Below are positions 31,401-41,973 of a DNA stretch of 64,000 nucleotides, in pieces. Position 1 is the first letter of the stretch, and each line of letters starts with the position of its first letter. Made by a program: the position numbers and the translations under genes. The notes under the pieces were generated by a model. It ran no database searches. It saw nothing but the letters and a program-made list of their open reading frames with translations, and was not told where the DNA came from. Where the stretch lies: assembly GCA_001304855.1 (NCBI GenBank), contig BBZN01000004.1, forward strand, positions 1 to 64,000. The letters are read 5' to 3'. This DNA is from Clostridia bacterium UC5.1-1D2 (GTDB lineage: Bacteria > Bacillota > Clostridia > Lachnospirales > Lachnospiraceae).

Positions 31401-31732
31401 GTTCTGAGCAGGAATATAAGATTAATCAGGAAAATTTCTATGAAAAGGCAAAGGCCCGGAGGTATGGGGTAAAAGATTTAATAGCAGAAATTACCGGCTT
31501 TCGGAAAGAGGACATCCAGGACGACATGGATATAGAGATGCTGGGCGTTGATTCAATAAAAAGGATGCAGCTTTTAAATAAGATACTGGAGTCTGTTAAA
31601 CTGGAAGAGCTGAATACGTTGAATTACGATATTGAAAAAATCATGGGTATGAACACGGTAGAAGAATTTGAAACATTATTTTATGCAGTTACCTGCAAGG
31701 AGGCGGGCTTCAAAAAACCCGGGTTAATGTAA
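25498..31732 (+). CDS. Two-module type I polyketide synthase, KS-AT-KR-ACP-KS-ACP; three indels
   Basis: A megasynthase of about 2,077 residues once three indels are repaired: one extra A near 26660, one extra A near 26925, and one lost T near 29232. The repaired length divides by three. Domains by repaired residue: KS1 about 1-430 (Cys193 in DTACSSS, EAHGTGT, KSNIGH); AT about 480-800 (FTGQGSQY, Ser619 in GHSIGEW, AAAFHTPVF suggesting malonyl-CoA); KR about 850-1260 (ITGGNGNLG, Ser in LSSISA, Tyr1181 in DYAAANGF); ACP1 with Ser1330 (GVDSL); KS2 about 1390-1830 (Cys1578 in NTACSSS, EAHGTAT, FGH); ACP2 with Ser2019 (GVDSIK). Module 2 has no AT. After KS2 comes a linker with LADLYVKGNKLDFRNLYEG, like trans-AT modules. 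AT-rich relative to its neighbours. Start 25498 has AAGGGGAA. Product unknown. Confidence 0.9.
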
Positions 31733-31770
31733 TCGGGCTGAAAAATTACATATAAAAGGAGCAGGAGTAA

Positions 31771-32473
31771 ATGAAAATTTTTTGTCTGCCAAGTGCCGGT
31801 GCACAGGCCAGTATATATAATGCCCTAAAAAGGGCATTGGAAAATGAAATAACAAATAATTCCAATTGAATATCCGGGTCATGGCGTCAGAATGGGCGAG
31901 CCCCTTATTAATACAATGGAGGGGCTATGCACCGCATGTATGAAAGCAGTGGAATCGTCTTTAGAATATCAGGACGAGCCGTTTGCGGTGTTAGGACACA
32001 GCATGGGTGGAATGCTTGGCTGCCAAATGGAAGGGAGGCTTGTAGAAAAAAAGCGCAATATCAAGAAATTGATTTTGTGCGCATGCCTGCCGCCGGATGT
32101 TTGGATTGATTTTATCCCGGATATTGGAAATATGTCAGATAGTGAACTTATCAAATATGCAAGCATGCTGGGCGGTATTCCTGAGGAGTTGGCAGATAAT
32201 GCATTTTTTAAAGAGGTTTATGCCCGCATAATGAGGAATGATTTTCTTTTAATAAAAAATTACATACCGGACATCTCATTTATTTCAACACCTGTGGTTA
32301 GTATAAATGGAACAAAGGATAATCTGGTGGGCCGGCGATGGAAAAGCTGGGAGCGCTTTGCTAAGTCGGAAATAAGTTTTTATGAATTGGAGGAAAATCA
32401 TTTCTTAATTAAAAATACAAATGAAATTTGTACGATATTACGAAAAGAGTTGGACAGCCTGCGTGATTTTTAA
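31771..32473 (+). CDS. Type II thioesterase of the polyketide locus; one indel
   Basis: About 233 residues of the GrsT/RifR alpha/beta-hydrolase family. It starts MKIFCLPSAGAQASIYNAL, has the nucleophile Ser in LGHSMGGM, an Asp in NGTKDNLV and a His in ELEENHFL. Such enzymes clear misprimed carriers or release products. One extra A near 31855 breaks the frame; removal restores ITIIPIEYPGHGVRMG. It starts 38 bp after the synthase behind AAAGGAGCAGG, so it belongs to the same operon. Because the synthase has no fused thioesterase, this enzyme may be the releasing factor. Confidence 0.88.
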
Positions 32474-32599
32474 AGGCATCCGATTCCTTTATCGCTTATG
32501 CTGTCAAGGAGAGTATCAAGCTGCTGCCTTTGCGTCGCTCTCCCGTCTGTCAAATCAATAAAAAATAGATATGTTATCATAATAGCAGACGAAAGAGAG

Positions 32600-32627
32600 A
32601 ACACTTGGGATTTTCCAGGTGTTTTTT
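32600..32627 (+). terminator. Intrinsic terminator of the polyketide operon
   Basis: AACACTTGG pairs with CCAGGTGTT (one G-T pair), followed by a run of T. It lies 127 bp after the thioesterase and ends the AT-rich block before dgt. Confidence 0.85.
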
Positions 32628-32739
32628 CTGATAGTCTAGGAAATATTCAGGATTTGTGATATACTCGTTACAGTATGTAAAATTTTGTAGTAAAACAGCA
32701 GGTGCAGCAATATAATATATAGAGACAGGGAGTGGGAGG

Positions 32740-33749
32740 ATGAATATCAGGGAGTCAATGGAAGCCTTGGAAGAGCAGACACTGAGCCCTTACGCTGCCC
32801 TAAGCAGCAGAACCAAAGGCCGGGACAGGCCGGAACAGCTGTGCGATATACGGCCTGAGTACCAGCGTGACAGGGACCGCATACTTCACAGCAAGGCATT
32901 CAGGCGCCTCAAACACAAGACGCAGGTATTCCTTGCCCCTGAGGGGGACCATTACCGAACCAGGCTTACCCATACCCTGGAGGTATCGCAGATTGCCAGG
33001 ACCATTGCCAAGTCTTTGCGGCTGAATGAAAGCCTGACGGAGGCTATCGCCCTGGGCCATGATTTGGGCCACACACCTTTCGGACATTCAGGGGAAGCGA
33101 TTCTGGACAAACTATGTGAGGACGGTTTTTCCCATTACAAACAGAGCGTGCGCATCGTGGAGATTCTGGAAAAGGATGGAAAGGGATTGAACCTCACCTG
33201 GGAGGTGAGGGACGGCATTTTAAATCACCGGACCACAGGCCATCCTTCCACCCTTGAGGGAGCCATTGTCCGGCTGTCGGATAAAATTGCCTACATCAAT
33301 CACGACATTGATGACGCAATTCGGGCCAGAATGTTCACAGAGTCGCAGCTTCCGGCTAAATACACCGATGTTCTTGGAAAAAGCGTCCGGGAGAGGCTGA
33401 ACAATCTGGTTCACGACATTATCATGAACAGCATGGATAAACCGGAGATTATCATGTCCGGGGGAATGGAGGAAGCCATGCAGGGGCTTCGCAAGTGGAT
33501 GTTTGACAATGTATATAAAAACGATATACCAAAGGCGGAGGAAGGCAAGGCCCAGCAGATGATTTCACAGCTTTACGATTACTACATGAAGCATGTGGAC
33601 AAGCTGCCGGTGGAATACCTTCTTCTTATGGTAAACGGAGGCGAGAAAAATCCCGGGTGGTTTGCGACTACATAGCAGGCATGAGCGATATTTATGCCAT
33701 CGACCAGTTTGAGGAATTATTTGTGCCGAAACGGTGGAATGTATACTAA
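32740..33749 (+). CDS. dgt: Deoxyguanosinetriphosphate triphosphohydrolase-like protein; one indel
   Basis: An HD-domain dNTPase of about 336 residues that removes triphosphate from dGTP. Metal ligands are in RTRLTHTLEVSQIAR and GHDLGHTPFGHSGE, with SDKIAYINHDIDDA downstream. The frame breaks near 33650 (one C lost); repair gives NPRVVCDYIAGMSDIYAI and the stop at 33749. It opens the dgt-dnaG-rpoD gene order common in Lachnospiraceae. Confidence 0.92.
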
Positions 33750-33820
33750 AGGGCGCGTTGCAGGACACTGCGCCGATGCAAAGGGGACGGGAAGAATATA
33801 TACGGAAGGGAGACGGTTGC

Positions 33821-35708
33821 GTGTACTATCCCGATGAACTGATAGAAGAAGTGAGAATGAAAAATGACATAGTAGACGTGATTTCCGGCTATGTGAAGCT
33901 GCAGAAAAAGGGAGCTAATTATTTTGGCCTCTGCCCCTTCCACAATGAGAAATCACCATCCTTTTCAGTTTCCTCAGGGAAGCAGATGTACTATTGCTTC
34001 GGCTGCGGAGCCGGGGGAAATGTGCTGACTTTTGTGATGGAATATGAAAATTATACCTTTCAGGAGGCCCTCCAAATGCTGGCGGACCGGGCGGGCGTGA
34101 CATTGCCAAAGATCGAATACGGCAAGGAGGCCAGAGCCAGGCAGAACACAGGGCAAGGCTTCTGGAGGTGAACAAACTGGCCGCCAATTATTTCTATTAC
34201 CAGCTGAAACAGCCTCAGGGAAAGATTGGATATGAGTATTTCCACAATAAGAGGGGATTGTCTGACGAGACTATCGTCCGTTTCGGACTTGGCTACTCCA
34301 ACAAAACCAGCGACGATCTTTACCGCTTTTTGAAGGAAAAGGGCTATGAGGACGGTTTCCTCAAGGATACGGGGCTTGTGACGCTGGAGGAGCGGGGAGG
34401 CAGGGACAAGTTCTGGAACCGCGTTATGTTCCCGATTATGGATGTGAATAACCGGGTGATCGCTTTTGGCGGCCGTGTGTTGGGAGATGGGGAGCCGAAA
34501 TACCTGAATTCCCCTGAGACGAAACTCTTTGACAAGAGCAGGAACCTTTACGGCCTGAATTATGCCAGGGTATCCAGGGCATCCTATCTTTTAATATGCG
34601 AAGGATATCTGGATGTGATTTCCCTCCATCAGGCAGGCTTTACCAATGCGGTGGCTTCCCTGGGAACTGCTTTTACCATCCAGCACGCCACTGTTTTGAA
34701 GCGGTATACGGACCAGGTAATCCTCACCTATGACAGCGACGGGGCAGGTGTCAAGGCCGCCCTCCGCGCCATTCCCATCTTAAAGGAGGCGGGCATATCC
34801 TGTAAGGTTTTAAACATGAAGCCATACAAGGATCCCGACGAGTTTATCAAGAATATGGGGCCGGAGGCATTTCAGGAGAGGATTGACCAGGCCAGAAACA
34901 GCTTTATTTTTGAGATAGATGTATTAAAAAACAATTACCGGATGGACGATCCGGAACAAAAGACGAAGTTCTACCAGGAGACAGCCAGAAAGCTCCTGCA
35001 GTTCGGGGAAGCGTTGGAACGGGAGAACTATCTTCAGGCGGTTGCCAGAGAGCAGATGATCAATCCAGATGAGCTCAGGGGGCTGGTAAACCGTATGGGA
35101 ATGTCTCTGGGACTGAAGGCGGGAGACAGCCTGAACCGGGACGGAAGGTCCGGGCCTCCGGACAGGAGGAGAACGGAGCAGATGAGGAGCGGTCCTTTGA
35201 GGACAGGGCCGGCCGCAGCGGTTACGAAGAACAGCCGGGAAACGGCCCGGATGGGGGAATGGGCGTTCGCAGGCCGAAAAAGCCTGACAGGGAGGACGGC
35301 ATCCGCCGTTCCCAAAGGCTTCTTCTTACCTGGCTGATTGAGAACCAGGAGTTGTTTGACAAAATAAAGGGTATTATAACAGCTGATGATTTTGTGGAGG
35401 AACTGTATCATCAGGTGGCGGAGATGGTGTTTGAAGGCCATGAGGCCGGAACCCTCAATCCTGCAGCTATACTCAGCCGTTTTATCAACGACGAGGATCA
35501 GTATAAAGAGGTGGCAGCTCTGTTTAATGCCGGTCTGAAGGAATCACTGAGTAATGAAGAACAAAAGAAGGCATTTGCAGAAACTGTGATGAAGGTGAGA
35601 AAAAACAGTCTGGATGTGGCCAGCCGTAATGCAAAAGATATAACCCAGTTACAGGAGATTATCAAGCAGCAGGCAGCTTTAAAGCAGCTGCATATTTCCC
35701 TGGAGTAA
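33821..35708 (+). CDS. dnaG: DNA primase DnaG; two indels
   Basis: It synthesises RNA primers at the replication fork. The N-terminal CHC2 zinc finger is [13 protein letters not shown] ... [10 protein letters not shown]. The TOPRIM core shows [16 protein letters not shown] and LTYDSDGAG. The C-terminal helicase-binding domain ends [12 protein letters not shown] 33821 is chosen because AAGGGAG precedes it and [17 protein letters not shown] is the family start. Frame breaks lie near 34148 (one base lost; repair gives [14 protein letters not shown]) and near 35170 in the variable linker. The repaired length is about 629 residues. Confidence 0.93.
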
Positions 35709-35738
35709 ACAGCATTTCATAGGAAGGATGGACCAGAT

Positions 35739-36857
35739 ATGGAAGGGACAACAGTATTTGAGGAGAAAATGGCAGCACTGCTGGAGGAGGCCAGGAAAAA
35801 GAAAAAACGTTCTGGAATACAAGGAAATTATAGGCAGCTTTGGCACAGAGCAGCCTACCAGCGATCAGATGGATATTCTTTTTGAATTTCTGGACCAGAA
35901 CAAGGTGGATGTGCTCCGGTCAGACGCCGAGGGGGATTTGGATCCTGAACTGTTTTTGGAGGAGGAGCTGGAGGAGGAAGAGGAGATTGATGTGGAACAT
36001 CTGGACCTCTCTGTGCCGGAAGGCATCAGCCTTGAGGATCCGGTCCGTATGTATCTGAAGGAAATCGGAAAGATTCCCCTCCTCTCCACAGAGGAAGAGG
36101 TTGAGCTGGCCAAGAAGATGGAGCTGGGCGATAAGGATGCTCAGAAGCGTCTGGCCGAGTCAAACCTGCGTCTGGTTGTAAGCATAGCCAAACGCTATGT
36201 GGGCCGTGGAATGCAGTTCCTGGACCTGATTCAGGAAGGCAATCTGGGACTGATAAAGGCGGTGGAGAAGTTTGATTACACCAAGGGCTACAAGTTCAGC
36301 ACTTATGCCACATGGTGGATTCGCCAGGCTATCACCAGAGCCATTGCTGACCAGGCCAGAACCATCCGGATTCCCGTCCATATGGTGGAAACCATCAACC
36401 GTCTGGTGCGGACCTCCAGGCAGCTTCTTCAGGAGCTGGGCAGGGAACCTACCACGGAGGAGATCGCGGCAAAGCTGGAGATTCCGGTGGAACGGGTGTC
36501 CGAGATCATGAAAATGGCCCAGGAGCCCGTCTCGCTGGAGACGCCCATTGGCGAGGAGGAGGACAGCCATCTGGTGGATTTATTCAGGACGACAACGTGA
36601 TGGTTCCTCAGGATGCGGCCGCCTTTACCCTCCTTCATGAGCAGCTGATGGAAGTGCTCCTGACGCTTACGGAGCGGGAGCAGAAGGTGCTCAGACTGCG
36701 GTTCGGCCTGGACGACGGACGTCCAAGGACACTTGAGGAAGTGGGGCGGCAGTTCAATGTGACCAGAGAACGGATCCGCCAGATTGAAGCCAAAGCGCTG
36801 AGAAAGCTGCGCCATCCCAGCAGAAGTAAAAAATTAAAGGATTATCTGGATGAATAA
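35739..36857 (+). CDS. rpoD: RNA polymerase primary sigma factor RpoD; two indels
   Basis: The vegetative sigma factor. Regions seen: 1.2 ([17 protein letters not shown]), 2 ([17 protein letters not shown] motif [18 protein letters not shown]), 3 ([14 protein letters not shown]) and 4 ([19 protein letters not shown]). ATG 35739 ([19 protein letters not shown]) is the start; one extra A near 35808 hides it. A lost G near 36560 breaks region 3 at [10 protein letters not shown]. The repaired length is about 372 residues. It lies 30 bp after dnaG. Confidence 0.95.
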
Positions 36858-36861
36858 TTGT

Positions 36862-37628
36862 ATGACAGAAACAAATGAAAAAAACGCCGCCAAGGAGCCC
36901 TTAAGCTGTCCCGGAGGCTTCGGCAGGTTGCGGACTTTGTAAAGCCGGGAAGCCGGATTGCAGATATTGGAACAGACCATGGTTTTGTGCCTGTGTATCT
37001 GGCCCAGACAGGGAGGATTCGTTCGGCCCTGGCGATGGATGTGAGGACCGGGCCTCTGGAGCGGGCGAAGGAGCATATCAGGGAGTATGAGGCATGGGCG
37101 GCGGATGGAGGCATTCACGCCTGCCCCGTGGAGGCCCGGCTCAGCGACGGCCTTAAGGAACTGAAGGCAGGAGAGGCGGATACGGTTATTATAGCAGGTA
37201 TGGGCGGCGGGCTGGTGATACGGATCCTGGAGGAAGGCCGCTGCCTGTGGGACAGCGTGGATCACTGGATCCTCTCGCCCCAGTCGGATTTGGACCAGGT
37301 GAGGCATTTTCTGGAGGCCAATGGATTCGTAATCCTGGATGAGGCTATGGTTAAAGAAGAGGGCAAATTCTATACCATTATGAGCGCAGCCAGAGGCAGG
37401 ATGCAATATGGGAGGCAGATCCAATACCTCTATGGGGCCAGGCTTCTGGAGAAGCGGGATCCTGTGCTCAGGCAGTATCTGGATAAGGAAAGGGAACGGG
37501 TAGGGAAAATATGCAGGGAACTGGAAGCGGGAGGGACAGGCGGGATGACAAAAGACCAGTCCAGGGCGTACGAGGCCCTCATGCAGGAGCTTTCATGGAT
37601 AAAGGAGGCAAAGGATGAAATGCGTTGA
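36862..37628 (+). CDS. trmK: tRNA (adenine-N1)-methyltransferase TrmK; one indel
   Basis: It methylates A22 of tRNA. The SAM-binding segments are IADIGTDHGFVPVYLA and DTVIIAGMGGGLVIRIL, followed by LSPQSDLDQVRHFLEANGF. The N-terminus is split by a lost A near 36903 (repair gives EPLKLSRRLRQVADFV). The start at 36862 is 5 bp after rpoD. It overlaps nif3 by 14 bp, so the two are translationally linked. Confidence 0.92.
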
Positions 37629-38424
37629 AATTATAGAAATTCTTAAAGGGCTGGCTCCTGAGGAGTGGGCGTGTGACTGGGATAATCCGGGACTGCTGGC
37701 AGGGAGAAGCGATAAAGAGGTAAAGAAGATTTATATTGCCCTGGATGCCACAGACCAGGTGGTGGAGGAGGCTGTCCAGGCCGGCGCGGATATGCTGCTC
37801 ACCCATCATCCCCTGATTTTTAAGGCTATAAAGAAGGTAAACGACCAGAATTTTATTACAAGACGGCTTGTTAAGCTGATACAGGCGGATATTTCCTATT
37901 ATGCCATGCACACGAACTTTGACGCGGCGCCGGGATGTATGGCGGACCTGGGGGCGGCCCTGCTTGGTCTTAAGGACTGTGCGCCTCTGGAGCTGATGGG
38001 GCAGGTGGAATCCGGGGAGCAGGTAATCCCTTACGGCATTGGCAAAACAGGCCGGCTGGAGGCTCCGGTAACTGTCAGGACCCTTGCAGCCCAGGTAAAA
38101 GAAGCCTTCGGACTGCCTTTTGTGGTGGTCTATGGACAGCAGCTCCTGGATGAGGTGGTGGAACAGGTTTCCATATGTCCCGGAGCAGGGGGAAGCGAGA
38201 TAGAGGGGGCTCTTTCCTGCGGTTCCCAGGCGCTGGTCACAGGCGATATCAGCCACCATCAGGGGATTGATTCAGCGGCCCGGCAGATGGCTGTCATAGA
38301 TGGGGGACATTATGGGCTGGAGCATGTATTTATCTCCTTCATGGCCGAATATCTGGAGGAGAAGCTGGGCGGACAGGTGGAAATACAGCAGGCTCCTCCT
38401 TCGTGGCCGGCTGTTATCCTATAG
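37615..38424 (+). CDS. Nif3-like dinuclear metal center hexameric protein
   Basis: A 269-residue member of the NIF3/YqfO/GCH1-type family. Metal ligands are visible in DMLLTHHPLIF, AMHTNFDAAPG, GDISHHQG and IDGGHYGLEH. Its role is not settled; some relatives have been linked to GTP cyclohydrolase I type activity. It normally follows trmK in Firmicutes, as here. The last residues (after QAPPS) are unusual, so a small indel near the end cannot be excluded. Confidence 0.9.
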   Translation: MKCVEIIEILKGLAPEEWACDWDNPGLLAGRSDKEVKKIYIALDATDQVVEEAVQAGADMLLTHHPLIFKAIKKVNDQNFITRRLVKLIQADISYYAMHTNFDAAPGCMADLGAALLGLKDCAPLELMGQVESGEQVIPYGIGKTGRLEAPVTVRTLAAQVKEAFGLPFVVVYGQQLLDEVVEQVSICPGAGGSEIEGALSCGSQALVTGDISHHQGIDSAARQMAVIDGGHYGLEHVFISFMAEYLEEKLGGQVEIQQAPPSWPAVIL

Positions 38425-38483
38425 GTCCGACGGCATGGCGCGGGCAGATTAACAGGGACCGCGTGCATATTATTACCGGAGGG

Positions 38484-38507
38484 ATACCATGTTTGAATAC
38501 ATGGTAT
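38484..38507. other. Perfect 9-bp inverted repeat before the nucleoside kinase gene
   Basis: ATACCATGT and ACATGGTAT surround a 6-nt spacer, 26 bp upstream of the kinase start. It may be an operator or a stem in the leader. No T-tract follows, so a terminator is unlikely. Confidence 0.45.
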
Positions 38508-38532
38508 AGCGTATAAAGGGAGGCAGATTGAG

Positions 38533-40180
38533 ATGGCACAGGTAAGGATTGACAGCGAAGTGAGAGAGTATCCGGAGGGAACCACATGGCTGGAGGTGGC
38601 TGAGGAGTACCAGCCAATATGGGGATGACATACTTCTGGTGCGGGTAAACGGCAAGCTCCAGGAGCTTCACAAGCATGTGAAGGACTGTGAACTTAAGTT
38701 TATTACAGCCAGGGATAAGCCGGGGCAGTCCGCTTATCAAAGAAGCCTGTCGCTGATGATGCTGAAGGCATTTTATTCAGTAGTGGGGGCCGGCAATGTT
38801 GAGAAAGTTCTCATTGACTTCTCTCTGGGCAGAGGCTTTTTTGTGGAGGCAAGGGGAAACTTTGTCATAGATGAGGAGCTTTTGGGACTGGTTAAGGCCA
38901 AGATGATGGAATATGTGGAGCGCAGGACTCCCATAATGAAGCGGAGCATATCTACAGATGATGCGGTGGAGCTGTTCCAGAAACATAAAATGTATGATAA
39001 GGCAAGGCTGTTTCATTACCGCAGGGTATCCAGGGTTAATGTATACAGCATTGACGGGTTTGAGGATTATTATTATGGGTATATGGTGCAGAATACAGGG
39101 TATCTGCGGTATTTTGACCTGCTGCCCTTCCACTACGGATTTATTCTGGTATTTCCGGATCTGAGTTCTCCCAGGGAGATTCGCCCCTTCGAGCCAAGGG
39201 AAAAGTTATTTGCGACAATGGCCGAGTCCACAGAGTGGGGCAGGCGGATGGATTTGGAAACCGTGGGAGCGCTCAATGACAGGATATCCCAGGGTGACAC
39301 AGCCCATCTTATTTTGATTCAGGAAGCCCTCCAGGAGAAAAAATAGCCGAGATAGCGGCTATGATAGCGGCCAGGAAGGACGCCAAGCTGGTGATGATTG
39401 CAGGGCCCTCCTCCTCAGGAAAACCACCTTTTCCCACCGCCTTTCTGTGCAGCTGGAGGCCATAGGCTTAAAGCCCCATCCCATCGCAGTGGACAATTAC
39501 TTTGTAAACAGAGTGGACAGTCCCAGGATGAACAGGGAAATTATAATTACGAAATTTTGGAATGTCTGGATATTGAGTGTTTTAACAGGGATATGGCCGG
39601 GCTTTTGGCCGGGGAGCGGGTGGAGCTTCCCTTCTACAACTTTAAGAAGGGCGTCAGGGAGTACAGAGGGAATTTCCTCCAGATGGGACCTGAGGACATA
39701 CTGGTGATTGAGGGGATTCACTGCTTAAACGACCGTTTAAGCTATTCTCTGCCTAAGGAAAGCAAGTTTAAAATTTACATCAGCGCCCTGACGCAGCTGA
39801 ACATTGACGAGCACAACCGGATTCCCACAACAGACGGGCGGCTGCTGCGCCGGATGGTGAGGGACGCAAGGACAAGAGGCTCCTCAGCCCGGGAAACCAT
39901 AAGAATGTGGCCATCTGTGAGAAAGGGGGAGGAGGAGAACATTTTCCCCTTCCAGGAGGAGGCGGACGCTATGTTTAACTCAGCCCTGGTATATGAGCTG
40001 GCTGTTCTGAAACAGTATGCGGAGCCTCTGCTCTTTAGCATACCAAAGGATTCGGAGGAGTTCATGGAGGCAAAACGGCTTTTAAAGTTTCTGGATTATT
40101 TTATCGGCGTCAGCAGTGAGGATATCCCTAAAAATTCGATTTTGCGGGAGTTTATCGGCGGAAGCTGCCTGAATGTGTAA
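38533..40180 (+). CDS. TGS/threonyl-tRNA-synthetase-like domain fused to a uridine kinase-type domain; four indels
   Basis: About 549 residues. The N-terminus (1-60) is a TGS-like domain. It is followed by a region resembling the editing/second additional domain of threonyl-tRNA synthetase (about 70-190) and a P-loop kinase with IAGPSSSGKTTFSHRL and VDNYFVNR, then DILVIEGIHCLND. The C-terminus reads NSILREFIGGS. The arrangement is widespread in Clostridia as a nucleoside kinase; the substrate is unproven. Frame breaks lie near 38612, near 39343 (one A lost), near 39423 (one A lost) and near 39523 (one G lost). ATG 38533 has GGGAGG. Confidence 0.88.
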
Positions 40181-40366
40181 GGAGAATAAAGAGTTCAACG
40201 GAGGGGCGGCTGTGACCGTCCCTCTTTTGAAAGAATCTCTGATTCCTTAATAGAAATATTTAAAAAATGATCCTAAGATTGTAATAATTTGGAGGTACAA
40301 TAGACCCAGTTATAGTCACCTGTCTTTACTCATCGAAACTCATAACATAAGGAAGGGAATCATGAG

Positions 40367-41397
40367 ATGAAACAAAAGATGATGAAAAAAAGGGAAATGC
40401 TCATAGGACTTTGCATGGTTGCCCTCCTGGCATGGATTACCTTCCATGTGCTGTTTCAGAACCATTCCATGGAGGCCCTGAGGGATGCGTTTAAGGGGGC
40501 GGATCTCCGTTTTTTGGCGCCTGGGATTGGCTGCATGTTCCTTTTTGTCAACTGTGAGGCTGCCAATATCCGGCTGCTGATGGGGACTTTCAAGCGGAAG
40601 GTGCCCTACAGGCGATCTCTGTGCTACACCTTTGCAGGATTTTATTTCAGCGCGATTACGCCCTCCGCCACAGGGGGGCAGCCTATGCAGCTTTACTATA
40701 TGACCAGGGACGGCTTCGGTTTTGCGCAGAGCTCCTTCGCCCTTTTGGCTGCGGCTGCTGTATATCAGATGACAATTTTGGTTTACGGCGGCATCATGGT
40801 ACTTTTAAATCTGCCCCTCTGCATGAGCCAGGGGAAAGTGATTCAATGGCTCCTTATACTGGGCATACTGGTCAACGGCCTCTGTTCAGGACTGATTCTT
40901 CTCACCATACTGAACAGTCTGCTGGCAGACCGGGTGTTCCGCTGTATCATCGGTTTTTTGTGCAGAATAAAGCTTCTGAGAAACAAACGGCGGGCGGAGC
41001 GAAAGATGGAGGAAATTATCAATGAGTACAGCAGAGGCGGCGCGTACTTAAGAAAATATCCCTTGTCATAGGGAGAATGTTTTTACATACAACCCTGCAG
41101 CTTACATGCCTTTATCTGGTTCCCTATTTTTCATCGCTGGCTCTGGGGCTGGATGTAAGGCCGGGAGATTTCCTGGCCATGCAGGCCATTCTCAGTCTGG
41201 CCGTCACAGCGGTTCCTCTGCCCGGTTCCGTGGGGGCTTCCGAGGGCGCATTTATGGCCTTGTACAAACCGGTTCTGGGTGCAGAACAGGCCTTTTCCGT
41301 ACTGGCTCTCAGCAGAGGCGTCAGCTTTTACGGAATCCTTGCTGTGAGCGGGGTAATTGCGGCAGCGCTGCAGTTCAAAGGGAAGGCAATAAAATAG
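40367..41397 (+). CDS. Flippase-like / lysylphosphatidylglycerol synthase TM-region protein; one indel
   Basis: About 343 residues with eight or so spans of the YbhN/AglD (UPF0104) family. Motifs are FSAITPSATGGQPMQLYYM and AVPLPGSVGASEGAFMALY. Relatives are the membrane half of MprF or stand-alone proteins tied to lipid or glycan transfer; no synthetase domain is present. The frame breaks near 41068 (one G lost; repair gives RKYPLVIGRMFLHT). GGAAGG precedes ATG 40367. rnpB lies 65 bp downstream. Confidence 0.87.
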
Positions 41398-41462
41398 GGG
41401 AGGGAAAAAGGTATCGCTGCACTCTGGACAACCTCCTTATTCTATGTTACACTTTTAATGTT

Positions 41463-41822
41463 GTGAGTAGGACAGATGGTCGCTGCTGCGATACCGAGAG
41501 GCCGCAGGAGAGGAAAGTCCGGGCTTCACAGGGCAGGATGCCAGATAACGTCTGGCGGAGGCGACTCCAGGGACAGTGCAACAGAAATATACCGCCTTCG
41601 GCAGCCGGGCTGCAGGAGGTAAGGGTGGAAGGGCAGTGTAAGAGACTACCGCCCGCCTGGTAACAGGCGGGGCACATGTAAACCCCATCCGAAGCAAGAC
41701 CAAACAGGAAGCATATGGCGGCCCGTCAGCTTCCGGGTAGGTTGCTTGAGACTGCCGGCGACGGCAGCCCTAGATAGATGGCCATCCAACGACATAACCC
41801 GGCTTATCGCCCTGCTCATTCA
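41463..41822 (+). ncRNA. rnpB: RNase P RNA (class A)
   Basis: Catalytic RNA that matures the 5' ends of tRNA. Universal segments are visible: GAGGAAAGTCCGGGCT near the 5' end, ACAGAAATATACCGCC, AAGGGTGGAAGGGCAGTGTA, and near the 3' end the region at 41771-41803, which includes AGATAGATGGCCATC and ACATAACCCGGCTTAT. The ends pair (GAGTAGG with CCTGCTC). A promoter (TGGACA at about 41426, TACACT 17 nt later) would start transcription at about 41463. Confidence 0.95.
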
Positions 41823-41852
41823 CACTGGCTTGGATATAAAAGCTGCAAAGAA

Positions 41853-41903
41853 AAAGTGGTATGAAGCTGCCGTCTGTGACGGCGGAACATACCGCTTTTT
41901 TGC
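41853..41903 (+). terminator. Terminator after rnpB
   Basis: AAGTGGTATG pairs with CATACCGCTT, enclosing a second stem GCCGTC / GACGGC, followed by a T-run. Confidence 0.8.
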
Positions 41904-41973
41904 ACTTAAAGTGAGAAAATATTTGTAAATTTTATGATAATTATATAACAATATCGTCTATTATCTAACAATA

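Noticed and set aside
25498..31732. PUFA synthase (PfaA-like)
   Set aside because: The ACP2 motif GVDSIK is PUFA-like, but there are no tandem ACPs, no dehydratase or enoyl reductase and the KR/KS order differs.
41106..41663. Open frame across the flippase end and rnpB
   Set aside because: It overlaps the conserved RNase P RNA and a conserved membrane protein in another frame; its translation has no protein-like pattern.
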